Part shown: piece after piece, positions 43,408 to 51,877 of the stretch
Numbering within the stretch: position 1 is the stretch's first letter
How the letters are laid out: every line of letters begins with the position of its first letter
Assembly: GCA_026992075.1 (NCBI GenBank)
Contig: JALXAM010000036.1
Location: 84,202 to 148,201, forward strand
DNA from: Sedimenticola sp.
GTDB lineage: Bacteria; Pseudomonadota; Gammaproteobacteria; Chromatiales; Chromatiaceae
Direction: 5' to 3'
Length of the DNA stretch: 64,000 nt
Program-made: the position numbers and the translations under genes
The notes under the pieces: model-generated
The model's input: the letters and a program-made list of their open reading frames with translations, nothing else
Databases searched by the model: none
Told to the model about the DNA's origin: nothing

Positions 43408-44215
43408 ACCGGAACGGTTGCAAAAACTGCTGGCCAACGCCGGCCTGGGTTCCCGCCGCCAGGTGGAGAGCTGGATCCGCGAGGGCCGGGTGGCGGTGAA
43501 CGGCCGTACCGCAAAGCTGGGGGATCGCGCCACCCTGGATGACCGCATCACCCTGGATGGCCGGCCGGTGTCGCATCGCCGGCTGACGGTGCCGGAGCGG
43601 TTCGTCATTCTCTACAACAAACCCGAGGGGGAGGTGGTGACCCGCCGTGACCCCGAGGGGCGGCCCACCGTCTTTCAGCGGCTGCCACGATTGCCCCGCG
43701 GTCGCTGGATCGCGGTGGGCCGGCTGGACGTGAACAGCGCCGGCCTGCTGCTCTTCACCAACGACGGCGAGCTGGCCAACCGGCTCATGCACCCGAAGCA
43801 GCTCATCGAGCGGGAGTACGCCGTGCGGGTGCACGGCGAGGTGACCGAGGAGATGGTGCGTCGGCTGGTTCAAGGCGTGGAACTGGAAGACGGCCCGGCA
43901 CGCTTCGAGGAGGTGGTCTATTCTGGAGGCGAGGGCAGCAACCGATGGTTCCACGTGGTGCTCATGGAGGGCCGCAAACGGGAAGTGCGGCGCATGTGGG
44001 AGGCCGTGGGCGCCGTGGTGAACCGGCTCAAGCGGGTCCGCTTCGGCCCCGTTTTTCTCGACAGCAAAGTGAAGGCGGGACAGTGGCGCGAACTGAGCCA
44101 GGAAGAGCGCAGGGCGCTGCTGGAGACCGCCGGCATGCAGGAGGACAGACCATGGGGAACGCTCGAACGACCAGGAGTCCGGCGCCACAAGAGTCGCGCC
44201 GGCCGCAAAAGGTAG
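43394..44215 (+). CDS. rluB: 23S rRNA pseudouridine(2605) synthase
   Basis: A 273-residue RsuA-family pseudouridine synthase. S4-type RNA-binding domain at the N-terminus ([30 protein letters not shown]), then the catalytic domain with [26 protein letters not shown] carrying the catalytic Asp in GRLD, and [12 protein letters not shown]. It converts U2605 of 23S rRNA to pseudouridine. ATG 43394 is used; a TTG immediately before it adds one codon. The final codons and the TAG stop (44213-44215) fall in a GTAGGATGGGC repeat, as for scpA. Confidence 0.9.
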   Translation: MKRPEPERLQKLLANAGLGSRRQVESWIREGRVAVNGRTAKLGDRATLDDRITLDGRPVSHRRLTVPERFVILYNKPEGEVVTRRDPEGRPTVFQRLPRLPRGRWIAVGRLDVNSAGLLLFTNDGELANRLMHPKQLIEREYAVRVHGEVTEEMVRRLVQGVELEDGPARFEEVVYSGGEGSNRWFHVVLMEGRKREVRRMWEAVGAVVNRLKRVRFGPVFLDSKVKAGQWRELSQEERRALLETAGMQEDRPWGTLERPGVRRHKSRAGRKR

Positions 44216-44290
44216 GATGGGCAAAGGCCACAGGCCGTGCCCATCGGCTGTCGGCTGGCGTGGCTTCTGCTTGTCGGACTGAAGTCCGAC
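44212..44290. repeat. Two REP-like repeats between rluB and the thioredoxin-like gene
   Basis: First, GTAGGATGGGCAAAG at 44212-44226 is the left half of the BIME at 1505-1576, with the GGCCACAGGCCGTGCCC stem after it. Second, GTCGGACT-GA-AGTCCGAC (44273-44290) is the dispersed palindrome with an A/T base pair where other copies have G/C, a compensated change. They supply the stop of rluB and may supply the start of the next gene. Confidence 0.65.
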
Positions 44291-45303
44291 CCACGGCTTG
44301 GCATCGGATCGTCTGGATTTTCGTTTCGCTGATCCTGCTGGCAACGGCTTCATCCGCCGCCGAAGAGGCCGAGTATCCCGATCAGCCCGCCTGGTTCAAG
44401 CAGTCCTTCCTCGACCTGCGAGAGGACGTGGCCGAGGCGAAACAGGCCGGCAAGCGGGTGCTGCTCTATTTTCACCAGGACGGTTGTCCCTACTGTGCCC
44501 GCCTGTTGCGCGAGAATTTCGGCAACCGGAGAATCGCGGAGAAGACGCGCAAGCACTTCGACGTCATCGCCATCAACATCTGGGGTGACCGCGAGGTGAC
44601 CGATCTGCAGGGAAGGGAGACCACCGAAAAGAAATTCTCCGCCCAACTGGGCGTCCAATACACACCCACCCTGATCTTTCTCGACGAGCAGGGGCGGGTG
44701 GTGGCGCGGCTCAACGGCTACTATCCGCCGCACAAGTTCGAGGTGGTACTGGATTACGTGGCCGGTCATATGGAGAAGAAACAACGGCTGGTGGATTACT
44801 ACCGTTCCCGTGACCCGCAGCCGGCCAGCGGCAAGCTCCATGAGGAGCCCTTCTTCCTGCCCCATCCGCTGAAACTGGCCAACCGTCCCAAAGGCCGGAT
44901 GCTGGCAGTCTTGTTCGAGCAGGCCACCTGTGAACCTTGCGACGAGCTGCATGGGGACCATTTCACGCGGCGTGACCTGGTCACCGCCCTCACCAATCTG
45001 GATGTGGCCCAGGTGGATGTCTGGTCCAGCGAGGAGGTGACGACCCCCGCCGGACAGTCGTTGCCGGCCAGCCGTTGGGCAAAGGAACTGGGCGTCCGGT
45101 ACACCCCTTCCTGGGTCTTTTTCGATGATCAGGGGCGGGAGGTGTTCCGGGTGGACGCCTGGGTGCGCCCTTTCCACCTGCACGGCATCATCGACTATGT
45201 GGCCACCCGGGGTTACCTGTCCCAGCCCAACATGCAGCGGTTTCTGCAGCATCGCAGCGAAGTGCTGCGTGAGAAGGGCTTCAAGGTGGACCTGATGAAA
45301 TAG
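44260..45303 (+). CDS. Periplasmic double thioredoxin-like protein
   Basis: A protein of about 347 residues with two thioredoxin-like domains. After a signal peptide (WIFVSLILLATASSAA, cleaved before EEAEYPDQ), the first domain has CPYC (Cys76, Cys79, numbered from the chosen start) and the second CEPC (Cys224, Cys227). Both keep the cis-Pro context YTP (VQYTPTLIF; VRYTPSWVF). Periplasmic disulfide reduction or thiol relay is likely. The start is uncertain: the open frame runs back through rluB, no ATG precedes the signal peptide, and GTG 44260 or the flanking region lies within REP-like repeats. Confidence 0.72.
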   Translation: MASACRTEVRPTAWHRIVWIFVSLILLATASSAAEEAEYPDQPAWFKQSFLDLREDVAEAKQAGKRVLLYFHQDGCPYCARLLRENFGNRRIAEKTRKHFDVIAINIWGDREVTDLQGRETTEKKFSAQLGVQYTPTLIFLDEQGRVVARLNGYYPPHKFEVVLDYVAGHMEKKQRLVDYYRSRDPQPASGKLHEEPFFLPHPLKLANRPKGRMLAVLFEQATCEPCDELHGDHFTRRDLVTALTNLDVAQVDVWSSEEVTTPAGQSLPASRWAKELGVRYTPSWVFFDDQGREVFRVDAWVRPFHLHGIIDYVATRGYLSQPNMQRFLQHRSEVLREKGFKVDLMK

Positions 45304-45331
45304 CCGGCAGCCACTTTGGCTGGCAAGGGGG

Positions 45332-45592
45332 TCACCCCGCCCTCCGGCAGGCCCGCTCGGTGAGCCGGCCCTGCAGCGGGGAGAACAGCAGCATCGCCAG
45401 GGTGAGGATCACCATGTACCGGACACCGAAATAATGGGCCATCACCGGCAGCCAGGGCAGCTTGATGGATCGGGCATAGAGAAAGGTGGCCAGCAGCAGC
45501 ACGCCCACCAGCACCGGCAGCAGGCGCCAGAAGGTGATTAGGGTGCGTTGCAGGGAGGCGCGCAGGGCATTCGCCCGGCTCGGCGCGGCCAT
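45332..45592 (-). CDS. Small membrane protein of YqjD/E-type cluster
   Basis: An 86-residue protein with a basic N-terminus and two hydrophobic helices (LLPVLVGVLLLATFLYARSI; YMVILTLAMLLFSP). No family is recognised. It is the last gene of a minus-strand series running 46443 to 45332, with 4 bases between it and the preceding gene, and probably belongs to the membrane-anchoring cluster seen around YqjD-like proteins. Its ATG at 45592 is the only reasonable start. Confidence 0.6.
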   Translation of the reverse strand: MAAPSRANALRASLQRTLITFWRLLPVLVGVLLLATFLYARSIKLPWLPVMAHYFGVRYMVILTLAMLLFSPLQGRLTERACRRAG

Positions 45593-45596
45593 GAGG

Positions 45597-45845
45597 TCAG
45601 GGATCGCTACAACCGCTACGGCTGGTGGAGGCCAGCAGCTGGGCGAGGAACTGGCTCAACGCCGCCGCCATGGGACGCCGGGTCTGTTCGTCCAACCCGG
45701 CCAGGAGGCCGGCGGAGAAGGCGATGGCCACCGCGTCCCAGGGGTTGTCGCGCACCCAGGCGGCAGGCGTGGCCTCGGCGGCCACCGCGCGCAGGCGGGC
45801 CTTGGCCTCCTCCACCGTCAGCGGCTGGTTCGTATCGTCAGCCAC
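45597..45845 (-). CDS. Small YqjK-like/DUF-type cluster protein
   Basis: An 82-residue protein starting at GTG. It has an Ala/Glu/Arg-rich helix (VEEAKARLRAVAAEATPAAWVRDNPWDAVAIAFSAGLLAGL) with a glycine-containing hydrophobic part that resembles the C-terminal membrane anchor of DUF883 proteins (xxNPWxAVAxxxxxGxxxGL). It overlaps the 3' end of the YqjE-like gene by 28 bases. A role in the same membrane complex is inferred from position and pattern. Confidence 0.6.
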   Translation of the reverse strand: MADDTNQPLTVEEAKARLRAVAAEATPAAWVRDNPWDAVAIAFSAGLLAGLDEQTRRPMAAALSQFLAQLLASTSRSGCSDP

Positions 45846-46093
45846 AGGAAGACTCCGGCTAGTGACAGAGCGGTGGCGGAGGCCGCCAAGGCGCCCCCGC
45901 CGCTACCCCAACGGGGGGCCGCGAACAGGTAGACCGCGGCCAGGAAGAATCCCAATGCGGCCAGCAACAGCATCACCATCACCACCACCAGACCGATGGC
46001 GATGCTGGTCTTGAGCGCATTCTGTTTCAGACTGCGCCCTTCGGCCTCCAGCAGATCGGTGGCCGCGAGGAGAACGTCGACCGGCCCCTTCAG
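45818..46093 (-). CDS. YqjE-like holin superfamily III membrane protein, probable CTG start
   Basis: A 91-residue protein not obvious to ORF finders. The frame reads LKGPVDVLLAATDLLEAEGR at the N-terminus, then two membrane helices (IAIGLVVVMVMLLLAALGFF; ALSLAGVFLWLTI region). This is the phage-holin-III/YqjE layout, and its neighbours are YqjD-like. There is no ATG, GTG or TTG in frame for over 60 bases upstream, but a CTG at 46093 is preceded by GGGAGG 6 bases away. It forms a CTGA overlap with the upstream stop, the same geometry as the common ATGA overlaps here. I therefore propose a rare CTG start. Confidence 0.62.
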   Translation of the reverse strand: MKGPVDVLLAATDLLEAEGRSLKQNALKTSIAIGLVVVMVMLLLAALGFFLAAVYLFAAPRWGSGGGALAASATALSLAGVFLWLTIRTSR

Positions 46094-46443
46094 CGCCGGC
46101 CTCCCAGATCGAGCAGCTTGGCCAGCACGAAACCGAGGCTGGCGGCGGTGAGCAGGCTCATGAAGGGACGTTCCACGATCTTCACCTCCATGTCCTCGAT
46201 CACCTTCTGGCCGGCGGCCTGGGCCTTGTCCAGCTGCTCCGCCGCCCTGGCCTGGGCCTCGCGGGCGCGCCGCAGCAGCTCCTCCTGGGCCGATTGCTTG
46301 TAGCTGCCAGCGGCCTCGCCCAGGGCGCGGGTGAGCGCGGCGATGTCGTCACGCAATCTGGCCATGTCCTCCTTGAGTGCAGCGACCTCGTCCTGCAGCT
46401 GCCGGTTCTCCTGCTGCAACGCCTCTTCTTTCGATGTAGCCAT
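46090..46443 (-). CDS. DUF883 family ribosome-associated membrane protein (YqjD/ElaB-like)
   Basis: A 117-residue protein: a long coiled coil (ENRQLQDEVAALKEDMARLRDDIAALTRAL), an amphipathic alanine-rich stretch, and a C-terminal membrane anchor with the DUF883 pattern ending in LTAASLGFVLAKLLDLGGRR. Relatives YqjD, ElaB and YgaM attach ribosomes to the membrane in stationary phase. ATG 46443 follows a strong GGAGG. It starts a minus-strand unit with the YqjE-like, GTG-start and 86-residue genes. It lies just upstream of ftsH's 3' end. Confidence 0.82.
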   Translation of the reverse strand: MATSKEEALQQENRQLQDEVAALKEDMARLRDDIAALTRALGEAAGSYKQSAQEELLRRAREAQARAAEQLDKAQAAGQKVIEDMEVKIVERPFMSLLTAASLGFVLAKLLDLGGRR

Positions 46444-46517
46444 GGTGTTTACCTCCTGCCGTCTACGACTCCAGAATACCCCATTTCCACTCCAGCTTCA
46501 GTGTTTCGGAGCCTCTT

Positions 46518-48404
46518 TCAGGAAGAGGACTGCTGCAGGATATGCTGCACCTCCTCGCCGCTGAGTACCTCTTTCTTCTCCAGCTCGGCGGCCAGACGGT
46601 CGAGCAGTTCGCGGCGCTGTTGCAGGATCTCGCGGGCCCGTTTCTGTCCCTCTTCCACCAGCGACCGCACCTCCTCGTCGATGAGGCGGGCGGTCTCGTC
46701 GCTGTAGTTACGCTCCTCCTGCTCCACGCCGCTCAGGTATTGCAGCTCCTGCACCCTGCCCCAAGTGAGGGGGCCCAGCTTCTCGCTCATCCCCAGGCGG
46801 GTGACCATGTTGCGGGCGATCTCGGTGGCCCGCTCCAGGTCGTTGGAAGCGCCGCTGGAGATGCTTCCCAGCACCAGCTCCTCCGCCGTGCGGCCCCCCA
46901 GCAGGATGGCGATCTGGTCCTTGAGTTCGTCCGCGGTGGAGAGGAACTTCTCCTCCACCGGCAGCTGCAGGGTGTACCCCAGCGCGCCGATGCCGCGCGG
47001 GATGATGGAGACCTTGTGCACCGGTTCGCCGGTGGGCACCGTCTCCGCCACCAGGGTGTGGCCCGATTCGTGCACCGCCACCCGGTGCTTCTCCTCCCGG
47101 TTCAGGGCCCGGTGCTTCTTCTCCGGGCCGGCCAGCACGCGGTCGATGGCCTGCTCGAAGTCCTCCATGGTGACGGCGTCGTGGCCCTTGCGTACGGCGC
47201 GGATGGCCGCCTCGTTGCAGATGTTCTCCAGGTCGGCGCCCACCATTCCCGGGGTGCGCAGAGCGACGGTGTGCAGGTCCACGTCGGGCGCCAGTTTCAG
47301 CTTGCGCGCGTGCAGCTTGAGGATCGCCTCCCGTGCCTCCAGGTCGGGTTTGTCCACCACGATCTGGCGGTCGAAGCGGCCAGCCCGCAGCAGCGCCTTG
47401 TCCAGGATCTCGGGACGGTTGGTGGCGGCCATCACCACCACGCCGGTGGAGGGGTCGAAGCCGTCCATCTCGGTGAGCAGCTGGTTGAGGGTCTGCTCGC
47501 GCTCGTCGTGTCCTCCCAGGGCCGGGCCGGCGCCGCGGGCGCGGCCGATGGCGTCCAGCTCGTCGATGAAGATGATGCAGGGTGCCTTTTCCCGTGCCTG
47601 TTCGAACAGCTCCCGCACCCGGGCCGCCCCCACGCCCACGAACATCTCGATGAACTCCGAGCCGGAGATGTTGAAGAAGGGTACACCCGCCTCGCCCGCC
47701 ACCGCGCGGGCCAGCAGGGTCTTGCCGGTGCCCGGGGGACCCACCAGCAACACGCCCTTGGGCATGCGCCCGCCCAGGCGCTGGATGCGCTGGGGATCCT
47801 TGAGAAACTCGATGGTCTCCTTCAGCTCCTCCTTGGCCTCCTCGTTGCCGGCCACGTCGTCGAAGGTCACCTTGGGCAGCGAGTCCGGGTGGATGTGCAC
47901 CTTGTTGCCGAGGTTGAGGAAGCCCCTGCCCATGGTGCCCATGCGCTGGGCGAACCAGCCCCACAACAGGAACAGCAGGCCGAAGGGCAACACCCAGTTG
48001 AGCAGGAAGTTGCTCAGCCAGTCGCTGGAGGGGCGCACCACGAACCTGATGCCATTCTCTTCCAGCATCTTGGCCAGATCGGTATGCCACAGCGGGAAGG
48101 TGATGAAACGGCGTAGCTTGCCGGTCTTCTCGTCCTTGAGGGTCAGGGTGCCTGTGATCACCTTGTCGGTGATCACCGCCTCCTTCACCTCCTTTTTCTC
48201 CACGTGCTGGAGGAACTCGCTGAAGGGGATCTCCTCCTGCTTGGTCTGCTGGTAGCCTTGCCAGAACTGGAAGGAGAGCAGGATGAACAGCAGGTACATC
48301 AGCAGGGTGAAGTTCGGGCTCTGCCAGAACTTCTGCTTGGTGCTCTTGTTGATCTCGATCTGCGGCTTCTTGTCGTCGCCGATGGAAAAGTTGTTCTTGT
48401 TCAT
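46518..48404 (-). CDS. ftsH: ATP-dependent zinc metalloprotease FtsH
   Basis: A 628-residue membrane AAA+ protease. N-terminal helix ([17 protein letters not shown]), periplasmic domain, second helix ([18 protein letters not shown]), Walker A GPPGTGKT (222-229), Walker [15 protein letters not shown] [12 protein letters not shown], the [21 protein letters not shown], and the zinc site HESGH (445-449) are intact. It degrades membrane and regulatory proteins in hexamers with HflKC. Only 45 bases separate its ATG from a MITE-like family 1 element, so its native upstream region has been displaced or is very short. GAGGA sits at normal spacing before the start. Confidence 0.94.
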   Translation of the reverse strand: MNKNNFSIGDDKKPQIEINKSTKQKFWQSPNFTLLMYLLFILLSFQFWQGYQQTKQEEIPFSEFLQHVEKKEVKEAVITDKVITGTLTLKDEKTGKLRRFITFPLWHTDLAKMLEENGIRFVVRPSSDWLSNFLLNWVLPFGLLFLLWGWFAQRMGTMGRGFLNLGNKVHIHPDSLPKVTFDDVAGNEEAKEELKETIEFLKDPQRIQRLGGRMPKGVLLVGPPGTGKTLLARAVAGEAGVPFFNISGSEFIEMFVGVGAARVRELFEQAREKAPCIIFIDELDAIGRARGAGPALGGHDEREQTLNQLLTEMDGFDPSTGVVVMAATNRPEILDKALLRAGRFDRQIVVDKPDLEAREAILKLHARKLKLAPDVDLHTVALRTPGMVGADLENICNEAAIRAVRKGHDAVTMEDFEQAIDRVLAGPEKKHRALNREEKHRVAVHESGHTLVAETVPTGEPVHKVSIIPRGIGALGYTLQLPVEEKFLSTADELKDQIAILLGGRTAEELVLGSISSGASNDLERATEIARNMVTRLGMSEKLGPLTWGRVQELQYLSGVEQEERNYSDETARLIDEEVRSLVEEGQKRAREILQQRRELLDRLAAELEKKEVLSGEEVQHILQQSSS

Positions 48405-48449
48405 GCGCAGGGAATCCTCGTCGCTGATCAGGTATGACGTTATCGTTTG
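48405..48449 (-). promoter_or_regulatory. Residual leader of ftsH next to MITE-like array
   Basis: This 45-base segment and the MITE-like array are all that stands upstream of ftsH. It holds the ribosome site (AGGATTCC region) and no obvious promoter. The promoter would therefore be in the family 1 copy or in the 100 bp beyond it (48614-48710). Experimental mapping would be needed to decide. Confidence 0.3.
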
Positions 48450-48609
48450 GGAACCTCTGATTTAATCCTGGACGAAGCAGGTTGTTCTCCTCCGGTTCGA
48501 GTACAAGGCGAAGTTCGCAGGCAATAGCAAGCTATTGGCAAGAACTTCAACGCAGTAATCGGGCTGGAGGAGGACAAGATGCGAGTGCATGGATTAAATC
48601 AGAGGTTCC
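48450..48609 (-). repeat. MITE-like family 1, copy 4, with TTTG target duplication
   Basis: A 160-bp palindrome in the opposite orientation to copies 1-3, with ends GGAACCTCTGATTTAATCC and complement. TTTG stands on both sides (48446-48449 and 48610-48613), the same target as copy 3. The sequence AACTTCAACGCAGTA... TGCGAGT is the reverse of the internal sequence of the other copies. It lies immediately upstream of ftsH. Confidence 0.85.
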
Positions 48610-48714
48610 TTTGCGTGCTGGTGAAATTGCTGAGCTGTTTACCACAGTCTAGCAGCCCCCTACGGTCGGGAACCGGCCATTCATTGACCCCTTTCCGCCG
48701 TGGAGGCGCCCTAG

Positions 48715-48867
48715 GGAACCCCTGATAAAAGCCATCCTTGGCTTTATCAGGGCGCGCTGCGCCGCAAACGCGGTTTGCGGCTTGCTACAAAATCAATCGC
48801 TTACAGCGATCGATTTTGCCGGCACATCCTTGTGCCGAAGGAACGCCCGAATTTTTCAGGCCTTCCC
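48715..48867 (+). repeat. MITE-like family 2, copy 2, with CTAG duplication
   Basis: A 153-bp copy almost identical to 4475-4627, flanked by CTAG at 48711-48714 and 48868-48871. The same five-hairpin series is present. Its right duplication CTAG overlaps, by two bases, the AGAG duplication of the family 3 element that follows, so the two sit back to back. Confidence 0.85.
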
Positions 48868-48873
48868 TAGAGG

Positions 48874-49023
48874 GCACCTCGAAAAATTCGAGGTGCCCGT
48901 GCGGGATATGGAAGTCCCGCCATTTTCAATCACGCAAGTGATTGAAAATGAAGCAAACCGGAAACCGCGTTTTCGGTTTGCGTGGAGAAAAATTGCCTGG
49001 ACGGCAATTTTTCGAGATCCCCC
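48874..49023 (+). repeat. MITE-like family 3, copy 2, with AGAG duplication
   Basis: A 150-bp copy almost identical to 36116-36266, flanked by AGAG on both sides (48870-48873 and 49024-49027). All five hairpins are preserved. It is the third element of the array in the ftsH/GGDEF divergent region and ends 98 bases before the GGDEF gene start. Confidence 0.85.
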
Positions 49024-49121
49024 AGAGTTCTCCACATGGGAGCAGATGGAGGCTTTGCAAGGAGAACCGGGCTGGATCTCCAGGCAGAAAGGGTAAAAGT
49101 CAGGAGGTATACTCGGGATCC

Positions 49122-50993
49122 ATGGAAGCACGTTTCCACGACTACATCCACCGCCAAATCCTGCCGCTGGTCCTGCTCTCGGTCTTCCCGGGGTTGGGAT
49201 ATGTGTTGCTGGGGTGGCTGGGAGGCGTGCTTCAGCCGGCGCTATGGTGGTACCTGGGCATCCTGGGAATCAGCGGTTGGGGCCTGATATTGCACCGCGC
49301 CTACCGGCGCCGGGCCCTGGCACGCTGGGAGAAGGATCGCTGGTACCGCCTGGTGCTGATTTACTACTATCTGTTGTTTCTGCTCTGGGCCGGTATTTTC
49401 TTGGTATATGCTGGCGAATCCCGCGCCCACCTTGACTACATCGCGGTCTTTACCCAGATCGGCGCTTCTGCGGTGGCCTCCACTTTTCTCTATCCCGAGC
49501 CGCGGCTCTTCCGCCCCATCATCCCGTTCATGATGCTGTTGCTGGTGGGCTTCTTTGCACTCCTTGGCACCAGTTGGGGTTATGTATTGAGCGTTTTCGC
49601 CTTCATCCTCGGCGGCGTGCTGCTGTATGGTTCGGAGCGCAGCCATGCCCTTCTGTTGAAGACCCACCGGCAGGCCACCCACGATCTGCTCACCGGCCTG
49701 CCCAATCGCCAGTTCTTCAGCGATCAGCTGACCCAGACCCTGGTGGATCTGCGCTACCAGGGCGGTTTCTCCTACCTGATGCTCATCGATCTGGATCATT
49801 TCAAGACAGTGAACGATTCCCTCGGCCACGAAGTGGGAGACGGCCTGTTGAAGGAGGTCGCCCGCCGGCTGCGCTCCGAGTTGCCCGCCGGCTGCCTGCT
49901 GGCCCGCCTGGGAGGGGACGAGTTCATCATCATCGGGCGGCGTTTGCCCGATCTGGGGACGGGCGAGCCCAAGGTGGTGAACCTGGCGCAGCGGTTGCTG
50001 CGGGTGCTCAAACAGACCTATGTAGTGCGGGGGCACCACCTCTATATCAGCGCCAGCATCGGCGTGCGCTTCATCGCCGCTGGTGAGCGGGATGCCGGCA
50101 AACTCATCCGGGAGGCCGACATTGCCATGTACGAGGCCAAGGCGCTGGGCCGGGACGGCGTCTTCGTCTTCAGCGAGGAGGTATCGGCGGAGGTCCGGGA
50201 GCATCTGCGGGTGGAGCGGCTGCTTCACTTTGCCATCGAGAACGGAGAGATCGGCCTGGTTTTTCAACCCATCTACGATGGGGAGCGGAGGCTGGTGGGG
50301 GCGGAGTGCCTGGCGCGCTGGCACAGCAGGGAGCTGGGCGAGGTTTCTCCCATGACCTTCATTCCCATCGCGGAGCAGACCGGCCTCATCGTGGAGCTGG
50401 GGCGGCATATCCTGGAGCTCGCCTTCCAGCAGCTGCGGCAGTGGCATGAGGCAGGGATACCGCTGCAGCAGTTCTCGGTGAACATCAGCATCCGCCAGTG
50501 CATGCATCAGCGCTTCGTGCAGGACGTCACCGAGCTGGCCCAGCGCTATCTGCCCGAGGCGGCGCGCCGCAAGCTGGTGTTCGAGATCACCGAGACCGTG
50601 ATCCGGGAGGAGTTGAACCGGGTGGTGAGCGTGATGCAGAAGCTGCAGCAGCTGGGAATCCGCTTTTCCATGGATGATTTCGGCACCGGTTACTCCGCAC
50701 TGGGCTATCTGAAACGACTGCCAGTACAGGAGCTCAAGATCGACCGTTCCTTTGTGGAGGACCTGCACCAGGACGAGCAGAGCCGTGCCATGGCCGAGGC
50801 CATCCTGGGAATCGCCGGGTTTCTGCAACTGACGGTGGTGGCGGAAGGCATCGAGAACGAGGCGCAGTTCAGCTTCTTGCGTGATCGGGGCTGTGCGCTG
50901 TTCCAGGGATACTGGCTCGGCCGGCCCCAATCGGCCGGGGAGCTCGAGGCGCTGGCCGCGGCCAGCGCCAGTAGAGTGGAGGAGACGGCATGA
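49122..50993 (+). CDS. Membrane GGDEF-EAL cyclic di-GMP enzyme
   Basis: A 623-residue protein. Residues 1-190 hold about six membrane helices ([49 protein letters not shown] and others). Then a GGDEF domain with the active motif GGDEF at 264-268 and no Arg-x-x-Asp inhibitory site, and an EAL domain whose signature reads ECL (Glu395-Leu397) but with the rest of the catalytic set intact ([30 protein letters not shown]). It may make, degrade or do both to c-di-GMP, a regulator of exopolysaccharide. ATG 49122 has AGGAGG 14 bases before it. It overlaps nfo by 4 bases. Confidence 0.9.
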   Translation: MEARFHDYIHRQILPLVLLSVFPGLGYVLLGWLGGVLQPALWWYLGILGISGWGLILHRAYRRRALARWEKDRWYRLVLIYYYLLFLLWAGIFLVYAGESRAHLDYIAVFTQIGASAVASTFLYPEPRLFRPIIPFMMLLLVGFFALLGTSWGYVLSVFAFILGGVLLYGSERSHALLLKTHRQATHDLLTGLPNRQFFSDQLTQTLVDLRYQGGFSYLMLIDLDHFKTVNDSLGHEVGDGLLKEVARRLRSELPAGCLLARLGGDEFIIIGRRLPDLGTGEPKVVNLAQRLLRVLKQTYVVRGHHLYISASIGVRFIAAGERDAGKLIREADIAMYEAKALGRDGVFVFSEEVSAEVREHLRVERLLHFAIENGEIGLVFQPIYDGERRLVGAECLARWHSRELGEVSPMTFIPIAEQTGLIVELGRHILELAFQQLRQWHEAGIPLQQFSVNISIRQCMHQRFVQDVTELAQRYLPEAARRKLVFEITETVIREELNRVVSVMQKLQQLGIRFSMDDFGTGYSALGYLKRLPVQELKIDRSFVEDLHQDEQSRAMAEAILGIAGFLQLTVVAEGIENEAQFSFLRDRGCALFQGYWLGRPQSAGELEALAAASASRVEETA

Positions 50994-51832
50994 AGCGGGT
51001 GGGTGCCCACGTGAGCGCGGCCGGGGGGGTGGAGAACGCGCCGCTCAATGCTCAGGCCATCGGAGCCCGTGCCTTCGCTTTCTTCACCCGCAACCAGCGC
51101 CAGTGGCGTTCCAAGCCGTTGTCTGCCAAGAACATCGAGGCCTTCAAGGCCAATCTGGAGAAGGTGGGTATCGAGCCGCGCCACGTGCTGCCCCATGACA
51201 GCTATCTCATCAACCTGGGCCACCCTGAAAAAGCGGGACTGGAGAAGTCGCGTGCCGCTTTCCTGGACGAGATGCAGCGCTGTGAGCAGCTGGGGCTGGA
51301 GCTGCTCAATTTTCATCCCGGCAGCCACCTGGGCAAGATCTCCGAGGAAGAGTGCCTGGCGCGGGTGGCCGATTCCATCAACTGGGCGCTGGAGCGCACC
51401 GAAGGGGTCACCGCGGTGATCGAGAACACCGCCGGGCAGGGCAGCAACGTGGGTTACCGTTTCGAGCACCTGGCCGCCATCATCGAGCAGGTGGAGGACC
51501 AGTCCCGGGTGGGGGTCTGCCTGGACACCTGCCACACCTTCACCGCCGGCTACGACCTGCGTACCGCCGAGGCGTGCGAGGCCACCTTCGCCGAGTTTCA
51601 CCAGGTGGTGGGCTTCGACTACCTGCGAGGGATGCACCTGAACGACTCCAAGCCCGATCTCGGTTCCCGGGTGGATCGTCATGAGAGCCTGGGCAGGGGC
51701 AAGCTGGGGTGGGAGCCCTTCCGTTACATCATGAACGATCCCCGTTTCGAGGAGATCCCCATGGTGCTGGAGACGGTGAATCCCGACCTCTGGCCGAAGG
51801 AGATCCGCGCCCTCTACGAGCTCCAGTCATGA
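50990..51832 (+). CDS. nfo: Endonuclease IV (AP endonuclease)
   Basis: A 280-residue TIM-barrel enzyme that cleaves DNA 5' of abasic sites. The metal-binding residues are in [72 protein letters not shown] and PMVLETVN, all intact. The length matches the family. It overlaps the GGDEF-EAL stop by 4 bases (ATGA), an unusual neighbour pair, and ends in a 366-bp repeat-filled gap before a convergent gene. Confidence 0.93.
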   Translation: MKRVGAHVSAAGGVENAPLNAQAIGARAFAFFTRNQRQWRSKPLSAKNIEAFKANLEKVGIEPRHVLPHDSYLINLGHPEKAGLEKSRAAFLDEMQRCEQLGLELLNFHPGSHLGKISEEECLARVADSINWALERTEGVTAVIENTAGQGSNVGYRFEHLAAIIEQVEDQSRVGVCLDTCHTFTAGYDLRTAEACEATFAEFHQVVGFDYLRGMHLNDSKPDLGSRVDRHESLGRGKLGWEPFRYIMNDPRFEEIPMVLETVNPDLWPKEIRALYELQS

Positions 51833-51877
51833 TCTCACCGCCATGCTACGCCTGTTTTCCCGGGATCCAGGCTTCAT

